A DNA stretch of 5,158 nt from assembly GCA_003487525.1 (NCBI GenBank), contig DNDT01000199.1, forward strand, positions 1 to 5,158, read 5' to 3'. Of this stretch, positions 1 through 5,158 are shown one piece after another. This DNA is from Flavobacteriales bacterium (GTDB lineage: Bacteria; Bacteroidota; Bacteroidia; Flavobacteriales_E; Vicingaceae). Below the pieces are notes generated by a model. The model saw only the letters and a program-made list of their open reading frames with translations. It was not told where the DNA came from and did not search any database. The first letter of the stretch is position 1. Each line of letters opens with the position of its first letter. Made by a program: the position numbers and the translations under genes.

Positions 1-1
1 C

Positions 2-250
2 ATGACAGATCTGGGGCTTAAAATTGTCGACGCCACAAAACACTCCAGGATCGAAATGGTGTCAAATGGAAAGGTTCCGTTTCCATTCAAGATGAATGTG
101 CTGATCGATGGTTCCGATGACCAAAAAGCGGATGTTCATATTGAGTTTGAAGGGGATATCAACCCATTTATGAACATGATGGTCGAGAAACCCCTGACCA
201 ATTTTTTTAATATGTTGGTCGATCGTTTGTCTCAGCTGGAACTAGACTAA
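2..250 (+). CDS. SRPBCC (START/polyketide-cyclase-like) family protein, C-terminal part only
   Basis: Eighty-two codons are open from the first base triplet to a TAA at 248-250. I read this as the C-terminal part of a small SRPBCC-fold protein, usually about 135-150 residues in Bacteroidota, so roughly the first 55-60 residues lie upstream of the window. The Met at position 2 is probably internal. Supporting features, numbered from that Met, are alternating beta-strand segments (around residues 4-50), a PFPF turn at 26-29, an INPF motif at 53-56, and a final amphipathic helix beginning near EKPL (62-65) and ending at the stop. This matches the strand-then-long-helix end of the fold. Such proteins bind hydrophobic ligands in a cavity, but no ligand or reaction can be assigned. 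In Bacteroidota this gene commonly sits next to birA and often after pyrE. Its last 44 bases overlap the 3' end of birA on the other strand. Family assignment is from recalled pattern; function is unknown. Confidence 0.75.
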   Translation: MTDLGLKIVDATKHSRIEMVSNGKVPFPFKMNVLIDGSDDQKADVHIEFEGDINPFMNMMVEKPLTNFFNMLVDRLSQLELD

Positions 251-1004
251 TCTCCTTTACCGCGAAGCGCTGCTGTTTCCCGTCTTTCAATTCCATTAAC
301 AGGTGACCATCGTCTTCAATCCGAATAATTTTACCGATCAATTTTTCGGTGCCTTTTTGATAGGCAAGCCATTGCTGATAACCGATGAGTTTTTTGTAAT
401 ACATTGAGTTTATCTGTTCAAAATTGCCTTCCGCGAAGACCTTGAGCCAGATATCCAGTTCTTCGACCAAATACGAGAGAAATTCGTTGATCTCAATTTT
501 TTGACCGGTTTCGGACATAAGCGAAGTTGCGTTCTCCACCGAAAACGTGTTTTGATTCAAATTTACCCCGATGCCCAAAAAACTGTATTGCGCATTTTCT
601 CCCTTGATCGAACACTGAATTAATATTCCTGCAGTTTTTTTATTGTTGATAAAGACATCGTTGGGCCATTTTATTTTACTCATTTCGGCACCCACTATTC
701 GGTCAATTGCTTTGGAAACGGCCAGGGCACTGCATTTACTTAAATAAAACTGATTTTGAATCAACAGGTTTTCCGGGAAATAAAGCATGCTCATCAGCAA
801 ATTCCTGCCTTTTTCGCTTGTCCATGAGTTGCCGTTCATTCCGCGTCCCTCACTTTGGTAGTCGGCCACAACAATCAGGCCTTGTTCACCCGAACCCTTA
901 TCCATCAACAACTCGAGGAATTTATTGGTCGATGTGACCTCGGTTAGCTCGATTAATCGATGACCTTTAACAGATTGTGGGGAAATTTCACGACTTGATT
1001 CCAT
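207..1004 (-). CDS. birA: Biotin--[acetyl-CoA-carboxylase] ligase (monofunctional BirA/BPL)
   Basis: This 265-residue enzyme makes biotinyl-5'-AMP from biotin and ATP and transfers biotin to the conserved lysine of carboxyl carrier domains, such as acetyl-CoA carboxylase BCCP. Catalytic-domain landmarks are present in order: TSTN at 24-27, the biotin/AMP-binding GRGMNG loop at 53-58 followed by W61, KWPND at 112-116, the lysine equivalent to E. coli K183 at K123 in KKTAGIL, and GIGVNLN at 144-150. A small SH3-like C-terminal domain spans about 210-257. There is no N-terminal winged-helix, so it should not act as a biotin-operon repressor. I chose the ATG at 1004. The frame stays open to an ATG at 1196, but those 64 extra codons are antisense to conserved rsfS and encode an implausible Phe/Tyr-rich stretch. 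The final residues (253-265) overlap the SRPBCC gene. No clear promoter was found for it. Confidence 0.95.
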   Translation of the reverse strand: MESSREISPQSVKGHRLIELTEVTSTNKFLELLMDKGSGEQGLIVVADYQSEGRGMNGNSWTSEKGRNLLMSMLYFPENLLIQNQFYLSKCSALAVSKAIDRIVGAEMSKIKWPNDVFINNKKTAGILIQCSIKGENAQYSFLGIGVNLNQNTFSVENATSLMSETGQKIEINEFLSYLVEELDIWLKVFAEGNFEQINSMYYKKLIGYQQWLAYQKGTEKLIGKIIRIEDDGHLLMELKDGKQQRFAVKEISLVPAETNDRPTY

Positions 1005-1024
1005 TTTGTTACTTGTCGATTCAG

Positions 1025-1032
1025 TAGTTTTG
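1025..1032 (+). promoter_or_regulatory. Candidate Bacteroidota -7 promoter element (TAnnTTTG) for the rsfS-ftsH cluster
   Basis: The spacer between birA and rsfS contains TAGTTTTG, an exact match to the Bacteroidota sigma-ABfr -7 consensus TAnnTTTG. It lies 17 bases before the rsfS ATG, so transcription would start a few bases before the gene and leave a very short leader. A TTTG at 1005-1008 could be the -33 element, but the 16-base gap is slightly shorter than the usual spacing. With six fixed bases, a few chance matches are expected in 5 kb; what supports this one is its location in the only divergent spacer of the window. Confidence 0.5.
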
Positions 1033-1049
1033 TTGACCGTTAAAGATAT

Positions 1050-1403
1050 ATGACAAAAGATACAAAGAAAATTCCTGCACTTGATTTGGTGAATTTGGTA
1101 AAAAAAGGAATAGAAGAAAAGAAAGGTGAAGAAATAGTAACTTTGGATATCTACAAAATCAATCCCTCCATTTGCGATTACTTTGTTATTTGCCATGCAA
1201 ACTCAAATACGCAAGTGGCTTCGATCGCGGACGAAGTAGAGAAAATGGTCAGGGAAGGAATCGGAGAGAGTCCATTTCACGTGGAAGGGAAGCGAAACGC
1301 GGAGTGGGTTTTAATCGATTTTGTGAGTGTTGTAGTGCATATTTTTCAAAAAGAATTTAGGTCTTTCTACGATTTAGAACATTTGTGGGCAGACGCAGGT
1401 TAA
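1050..1403 (+). CDS. rsfS: Ribosomal silencing factor RsfS (Iojap family)
   Basis: This 117-residue protein binds ribosomal protein L14 (uL14) on the 50S subunit and blocks joining with 30S, which lowers translation in stationary phase or starvation. The length is normal for the family. The Iojap core is clear: CDYFVICHANSNTQV at 42-56, the GKRNAEWVLID strand at 80-90, VVVHIF at 94-99 and FRSFYDLEHLW at 103-113. The ATG start is the only sensible one, since the conserved domain starts soon after it. There is no Shine-Dalgarno sequence, as is normal in Bacteroidota. The stop is a tandem TAA-TGA (1401-1406), and ftsH starts 16 bases later, so the two are probably co-transcribed. It is the first gene of the rightward cluster and diverges from birA. 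The family and role are secure; growth-phase behaviour in this organism is inferred. Confidence 0.96.
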   Translation: MTKDTKKIPALDLVNLVKKGIEEKKGEEIVTLDIYKINPSICDYFVICHANSNTQVASIADEVEKMVREGIGESPFHVEGKRNAEWVLIDFVSVVVHIFQKEFRSFYDLEHLWADAG

Positions 1404-1419
1404 TGAGCTAAAAGAATCA

Positions 1420-3525
1420 ATGAGTACAGAACCAAAATCATCTAAAAACAGACCTAAAATGGACCTGAATTTTAAGAATAAAAATTCGGGACCAAATAAG
1501 AAGAGTCCGTTCAACTTCTATTGGATATACGGAATAATTCTTGTCGTTCTCATCGGAATTAATCTGTTCAGCCTGTCCGGCCCTGAAAAAACGAAGCTGA
1601 CCGATTTTGCCGAAATGGTCAAGAACCACGATGTCGAGCGAATCATTGTCGTGAACAAGGAGATCGTTGAGATCACCATTAAAAGCGATAAACTCAGTGA
1701 CGCCCGTTACCAGGGTGTGGACAAGAAATCATTTGGAGGGAAATCGGGACCGCAGTATTACCTTGAAATTGGTTCGGACGAGCAATTCGTCAAATATCTG
1801 GAGAGCTTTCAACAGGATGTCCCTAAGGAACAACGACTTATCCCCGAATACGAAACACGAAAAAACTGGGGTAGTGACATTCTCGGCTTGCTTTTACCCA
1901 TCATTATTTTGGTCGGTATTTGGCTGTTTATCATGAGAAGAATGTCCGGTGGAGCAGGTGGTGGCTCACAGATATTCAATATCGGTAAATCAAAGGCGAC
2001 CTTGTTTGACAAAGAAAAAATGGTCAGCACCACCTTTAATGATGTTGCTGGTTTGGAGGAAGCCAAAATTGAGATTCAGGAAATCGTTGAATTCTTAAAA
2101 AGCCCGAAACAGTATACCGAAATTGGTGCCAAAATACCCAAGGGGGCTATTCTGGTCGGACCTCCCGGAACGGGTAAGACGCTCCTTGCAAAAGCCGTGG
2201 CAGGTGAAGCACAGGTACCTTTCTTTTCGCTGTCGGGATCGGATTTTGTGGAGATGTTTGTCGGAGTTGGTGCTTCGCGGGTAAGAGACCTGTTCAAGCA
2301 GGCAAAGGAAAAAGCTCCTGCCATCATATTTATCGATGAAATTGATGCCATTGGACGCGCCAGGGGAAGAGGAGTCGCTCAGGGAGCAAACGACGAGCGC
2401 GAAAATACCCTTAATCAGCTCCTAACCGAAATGGATGGATTTGGCACAAACAGCGGGGTTATCATTCTGGCAGCCACGAACAGGGCGGACATCCTGGACC
2501 GTGCACTGCTGAGGGCCGGCCGGTTTGACCGAACCATACACGTGGATCTCCCGGATCTGATAGAGCGCAAAGAGATCTTTACCGTTCACCTTAAGCCGAT
2601 TAAAATTGACAAAACGGTCGATCCGGATTTTCTTGCGAGACAAACACCCGGATTTTCTGGTGCCGACATCGCCAATGTATGTAATGAAGCTGCCCTGATC
2701 GCTGCAAGAAAGCACAAGAAAAAAGTGGCACATCAGGATTTTCTCGATGCGGTCGATCGAATAATCGGTGGTCTTGAAAAGAAAAACAAGATCATTACAC
2801 CCGAAGAGAAAAAAGTCATTGCCTACCACGAAGCAGGACACGCGTCGGTGAGCTGGTTGGTAAAATATGCAAGCCCACTGGTAAAGGTTACCATTGTACC
2901 GAGGGGAAAATCTCTGGGCGCTGCCTGGTATCTTCCTGAAGAGCGACAAATTTCGAATATCGAGCAGTTGATGGATGAGATGTGCGCTGCCTTGGGTGGA
3001 AGAGCGGCAGAAGAAGTGACGTTTGGCAAAATTTCGACCGGTGCACTTTCCGATCTCGAAAAAGTGACAAAACAGGCCTATGCAATGGTTTCCATTTACG
3101 GTCTCAACAACAAAATAGGTCATATTAGTTTTTACGACTCCTCGGGACAGTCGGATTATTCCTTTTCAAAACCGTACAGCGACAATACTGCTCAGATCAT
3201 TGATCAGGAAGTGAAAGCCATGGTGGACGAGGCATACGAGCGCACGAAGAAAATTCTCAACGAAAACAAGGACAAGCTCAATCAGCTGGCCGAATTGTTG
3301 CTGAAGAAGGAGGTGATATTCAAAGACGATCTTGAAGTTATTTTTGGAAAGCGCATTTATGAAACGCGAAACGATAGCCTCGAGAAAATGAAAGCAGAAG
3401 ACGCAGCCTTAAAGGATAAATCCGAAAAAAGAAAAATTCAGCGAAAGGCAGCCAAAAATGGCAGCACTTCTTCAAAGAAGGAAACCCCCAAAGTCGATCC
3501 GGTTCAGGAAGTTCCCGATAAATAG
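1420..3525 (+). CDS. ftsH: ATP-dependent zinc metalloprotease FtsH
   Basis: This is the membrane-anchored hexameric AAA+ protease that extracts and degrades misfolded membrane proteins and selected regulators. It has 701 residues, against 644 in E. coli. In order: a Lys-rich cytoplasmic N-terminus (1-32), TM1 about 34-52, a periplasmic domain about 53-152, TM2 about 153-172, a Gly-rich linker (177-182), and the AAA+ domain. That domain has Walker A GPPGTGKT (247-254), the FVG pore loop (280-282), Walker B with D306/E307, and SRH arginine fingers R368 and R371 in RAGRFDR. The protease domain has zinc motif HEAGH (470-474) and third ligand D545 in GALSDLE. All key residues are intact. The tail (about 650-701) is rich in Lys, Glu and Ser/Thr and probably disordered. 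The ATG follows an A-rich stretch rather than a Shine-Dalgarno. The gene sits between rsfS and lipid genes, which fits a membrane-homeostasis role. Confidence 0.98.
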   Translation: MSTEPKSSKNRPKMDLNFKNKNSGPNKKSPFNFYWIYGIILVVLIGINLFSLSGPEKTKLTDFAEMVKNHDVERIIVVNKEIVEITIKSDKLSDARYQGVDKKSFGGKSGPQYYLEIGSDEQFVKYLESFQQDVPKEQRLIPEYETRKNWGSDILGLLLPIIILVGIWLFIMRRMSGGAGGGSQIFNIGKSKATLFDKEKMVSTTFNDVAGLEEAKIEIQEIVEFLKSPKQYTEIGAKIPKGAILVGPPGTGKTLLAKAVAGEAQVPFFSLSGSDFVEMFVGVGASRVRDLFKQAKEKAPAIIFIDEIDAIGRARGRGVAQGANDERENTLNQLLTEMDGFGTNSGVIILAATNRADILDRALLRAGRFDRTIHVDLPDLIERKEIFTVHLKPIKIDKTVDPDFLARQTPGFSGADIANVCNEAALIAARKHKKKVAHQDFLDAVDRIIGGLEKKNKIITPEEKKVIAYHEAGHASVSWLVKYASPLVKVTIVPRGKSLGAAWYLPEERQISNIEQLMDEMCAALGGRAAEEVTFGKISTGALSDLEKVTKQAYAMVSIYGLNNKIGHISFYDSSGQSDYSFSKPYSDNTAQIIDQEVKAMVDEAYERTKKILNENKDKLNQLAELLLKKEVIFKDDLEVIFGKRIYETRNDSLEKMKAEDAALKDKSEKRKIQRKAAKNGSTSSKKETPKVDPVQEVPDK

Positions 3526-3548
3526 GAATTTGTTTTATTTTCGTATGA

Positions 3549-3758
3549 GTGAGCTGGACAATTATCTATTCATCCAATCAGGCCCATCTGGTCGAGATTG
3601 TAAAGAACATTCTCGACAGCAATTCAATTGAATTTGTTACAGTCGATAAAACGGATTCGTCTTACGGTTCCGCACTGGGTTCTTCAATTGAATTATATAT
3701 TCGTAGTGAAGATTTTATACGAAGCAAGAAATTAATAGCTGAATTTGAACATGAATAA
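3549..3758 (+). CDS. DUF2007-like small protein (putative signal-transducing protein)
   Basis: This 69-residue soluble protein resembles the DUF2007 family (Pfam PF09413), whose members are annotated as putative signal-transducing proteins; the molecular role is not established. The layout fits: a first strand with MSWTIIYSS (1-9), a helix of about residues 12-24 (HLVEIVKNILDSN), a strand IEFVTVDK (27-34), the DSSYGSALG loop (36-44) typical of the Bacteroidota versions, a strand IELYIR (47-52), and a final helix to the end. I see no membrane segment or cysteines. The start must be GTG at 3549, because a TGA lies immediately upstream in frame; an ATG four bases earlier (3545) is out of frame and stops after 28 codons. 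It begins 23 bases after ftsH and overlaps the cdsA start by 8 bases, suggesting translational coupling. Family assignment is moderately sure; function is unknown. Confidence 0.8.
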   Translation: MSWTIIYSSNQAHLVEIVKNILDSNSIEFVTVDKTDSSYGSALGSSIELYIRSEDFIRSKKLIAEFEHE

Positions 3759-4578
3759 TTTTTTCACCAGGGCGCTGTTTGGTGCCGTATATGTCGGTTT
3801 AATTCTTGGAAGCCTGTCGCTCGGGGCCGTTAGTTTCGGTTTTTTGTGCATGCTCATCCTGATACTGGCCCTAGATGAATATTTTAAACTGGTCAAGAGG
3901 CTGAAAATCAGCCCTCCGGATATCCTGATTATCGTGTGCGCGGGTCTCTCTTTTATTTTGGTCTTTATGAACAAGTCAATCGACCTGAATGTGAAATATC
4001 TCTTTATCATTCCCTTGTGCTTTCTGCTATTTATGATCAAGGAATTGGTCAAGAACACGAAAAATCCGCTCAGCAATGTGGCATTTGGGGTTTTTGGCAT
4101 GGTGTATATATTCTCGCCAATGACCAGCCTCTTTTACATGGGATTTTACGACAATTACTCTTGGGTAGACACGTTTCAGCCCGAGTTGCTGTTTTGCTTT
4201 TTTGTGCTGATTTGGGCAAATGATACCGGAGCTTACCTGGCCGGGAGCCTGTTCGGAAAACGGAAGTTGTTTGAACGAATCAGTCCAAAGAAAACGGTCG
4301 AAGGCAGCGTGGGAGGAATTGTTCTTGCCCTTGTTGTTGCCTATGGGGCATCTCTTTACGCACAGCAGATATCCTTTTTGGATTGGTTGGTCATTGCCTT
4401 GATTGTCGTTGTCTTTGGAAGCCTCGGAGATCTTTTCGAGTCACTGCTCAAGAGAAAAGTGGACGTGAAAGACAGTGGCAGCCTGATTCCGGGTCACGGG
4501 GGTATACTGGATCGGTTCGACAGTATTTTGTTTGCCGCGCCCGTGGTCTTTACCTACCTGGCATTAATTGCAAATTAA
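3751..4578 (+). CDS. cdsA: Phosphatidate cytidylyltransferase (CDP-diacylglycerol synthase)
   Basis: This integral membrane enzyme converts phosphatidate and CTP to CDP-diacylglycerol, the branch point for phosphatidylethanolamine and phosphatidylglycerol. Its 275 residues match the family. Several hydrophobic membrane segments are visible, for example about 8-42, 58-73, 83-97, 110-132, 145-160, 187-203 and 208-224. Conserved motifs are WANDTGAYLAG (155-165), SPKKTVEGSVGG (178-189) and the full CdsA signature at about 231-257. The signature includes KRK, VKDSGSLIPGHGG with the Mg-binding aspartates and DRFD. I chose the ATG at 3751 over a TTG two codons earlier, since both are equally compatible with the family. 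The start lies inside the 3' end of the small upstream gene (8-base overlap), so its translation may depend on ribosomes finishing that gene. psd follows 48 bases on, placing two phospholipid enzymes in one cluster. Confidence 0.97.
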   Translation: MNNFFTRALFGAVYVGLILGSLSLGAVSFGFLCMLILILALDEYFKLVKRLKISPPDILIIVCAGLSFILVFMNKSIDLNVKYLFIIPLCFLLFMIKELVKNTKNPLSNVAFGVFGMVYIFSPMTSLFYMGFYDNYSWVDTFQPELLFCFFVLIWANDTGAYLAGSLFGKRKLFERISPKKTVEGSVGGIVLALVVAYGASLYAQQISFLDWLVIALIVVVFGSLGDLFESLLKRKVDVKDSGSLIPGHGGILDRFDSILFAAPVVFTYLALIAN

Positions 4579-4626
4579 TTGACCTGAACTTAAAATTTAT
4601 ATTTTTACTGCCTTACCTTTCCGGGC

Positions 4627-5158
4627 ATGACAATTCATAAAGAAGGTGTACTCACCATTACCCTGACAGCGGTGCTTCTCGCGTTGCTGAACATTTTGTT
4701 TTACTATACCCTTTCGGGAGTTGCATGGTTGCTTTACCTACTTCAATTGCTAAGTGTTGGATTTTTTCTTGTCGTCGTCTATTTTTTCAGACTTCCGAAC
4801 ATTGAAATAAAACTTGACGATAAGGCTGTGTTAAGTCCGGCGGACGGAACCGTGGTTGCCATTGAAGAGATGAATGACAAGGAGTATTTCAATGACCCCA
4901 GGATTCAGGTATCGGTCTTTATGTCGCCTCTGAACGTGCATGTAAACAGGTACCCGATCAGTGGTGAAATAACCTATTTTAAGCATCACAACGGGCATTT
5001 CCACGTCGCGTGGAACCCAAAATCCTCCACTGAAAATGAACACACGTCAACCGTTGTAAGACATAAATCGGGAACAGATGTGCTATTTAAGCAAATAGCG
5101 GGAGCACTGGCGAGAAGAATTGTCAGCTATGCCAAGGTCTCCAACCAAATTACCCAGG
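4627..5158 (+). CDS. psd: Phosphatidylserine decarboxylase proenzyme, short (PSD-A-like) form, 3'-truncated by window end
   Basis: This pyruvoyl enzyme decarboxylates phosphatidylserine to phosphatidylethanolamine at the membrane. The frame is open from ATG 4627 to the last base, giving 177 visible residues of an expected 210-230. Two hydrophobic segments (about 8-28 and 32-54) anchor the N-terminus. Conserved blocks follow: SPADG (70-74) with the catalytic-type D73, FMSPLNVHVNR (98-108) whose H105 aligns with the first His of the E. coli SPRDYHRVH motif, AWNPKSSTENEHT (128-140) and QIAGALARRIV (156-166). These are features of the short bacterial/archaeal-like class. The GSS/GST-type autocleavage site, where the pyruvoyl group forms, lies beyond the window, so activity cannot be judged. 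The 48-base gap after cdsA shows no terminator or convincing promoter. In Bacteroidota pssA is often next to psd and may follow. There is no sign of disruption in the visible part. Confidence 0.95.
   Translation, partial: MTIHKEGVLTITLTAVLLALLNILFYYTLSGVAWLLYLLQLLSVGFFLVVVYFFRLPNIEIKLDDKAVLSPADGTVVAIEEMNDKEYFNDPRIQVSVFMSPLNVHVNRYPISGEITYFKHHNGHFHVAWNPKSSTENEHTSTVVRHKSGTDVLFKQIAGALARRIVSYAKVSNQITQ

Noticed and set aside
1005..1196. A 64-codon upstream extension of birA starting at ATG 1196 on the minus strand.
   Set aside because: It is entirely antisense to the conserved rsfS 5' region plus the spacer, is full of Phe and Tyr without family similarity, and the BirA catalytic domain starts well after the internal ATG at 1004.
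2422..3123. A 233-codon open frame on the minus strand within ftsH.
   Set aside because: It is antisense to the strongly conserved AAA+ and protease domains. The Cys/His/Phe-rich translation shows no domain pattern, as expected for a shadow frame.
3339..3346. Exact TAnnTTTG match (TATTTTTG) near the end of ftsH as a promoter for the downstream lipid genes.
   Set aside because: There is no upstream TTG at suitable spacing and it lies about 200 bases before the next start inside coding sequence. Chance matches of this kind are expected.
3732..4100. A 122-codon minus-strand frame across the small gene and the cdsA start.
   Set aside because: It is antisense to the CdsA membrane segments, with a composition explained by the opposite strand; no recognisable family.
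4579..4626. Possible separate psd promoter in the AT-rich cdsA-psd gap (TACCTTTC resembles TAnnTTTG).
   Set aside because: The last consensus base is wrong, no TTG lies at the right distance, and the transcript would start at or after the psd ATG. Read-through from cdsA is simpler.
1..5158. Search for a defence system, mobile element, CRISPR array, riboswitch or RNA gene.
   Set aside because: Essentially the whole window is occupied by intact, conserved housekeeping genes. No direct repeat array, terminal inverted repeats, transposase or integrase motifs, tRNA-like fold or long untranslated leader was seen.

Overview
The window looks like an ordinary chromosomal housekeeping segment from a member of the Bacteroidota, perhaps one of the marine or anaerobic Marinilabiliales/Cytophagia-like lineages. 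The placement rests on protein style: FtsH carries the RAGRFDR form of the arginine-finger region and a Bacteroidota-like AAA-to-protease linker. It also rests on gene order (SRPBCC protein, birA on the opposite strand, rsfS, ftsH, a small gene, cdsA, psd), the lack of Shine-Dalgarno sequences before the starts, and one exact TAnnTTTG promoter element. No mobile element, tRNA, rRNA, CRISPR array or phage gene was seen, and no stretch of more than 50 bases lies outside a gene.

Layout: positions 2-250 (+) hold the C-terminal part of a small SRPBCC/START-like protein that begins outside the window. It runs tail-to-tail into birA (1004-207, -), a biotin-protein ligase without a DNA-binding domain; the two reading frames overlap by 44 bases. 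A 45-base divergent spacer (1005-1049) separates birA from a rightward cluster: rsfS (1050-1403, ribosomal silencing factor), ftsH (1420-3525, membrane AAA+ zinc protease), a DUF2007-like small protein (3549-3758, GTG start), cdsA (3751-4578, CDP-diacylglycerol synthase) and psd (4627 to the window end, phosphatidylserine decarboxylase, cut off before its autocleavage site). Gaps in this cluster are 16 and 23 bases, then an 8-base overlap, then 48 bases. No hairpin terminator was noticed, so one operon is likely.

How the genes fit together: CdsA makes CDP-diacylglycerol, the precursor of all phospholipids. Psd makes the last step to phosphatidylethanolamine, and the intermediate enzyme PssA is not in the window. 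FtsH is the membrane quality-control protease, known in E. coli to balance lipid A against phospholipid synthesis by degrading LpxC. RsfS blocks ribosomal subunit joining when growth slows. BirA biotinylates the carboxyl carrier protein of acetyl-CoA carboxylase, feeding fatty acid synthesis. The theme is membrane building and quality control linked to growth state.

I found no convincing new biological system. The points most worth a second look are small: a tandem TGAG duplication that appears to have turned an ATG start into a GTG start, an 11-base perfect anti-Shine-Dalgarno complement inside ftsH with no start codon after it, the BirA tail read from the antisense of its neighbour, and the DUF2007-like gene coupled to cdsA.
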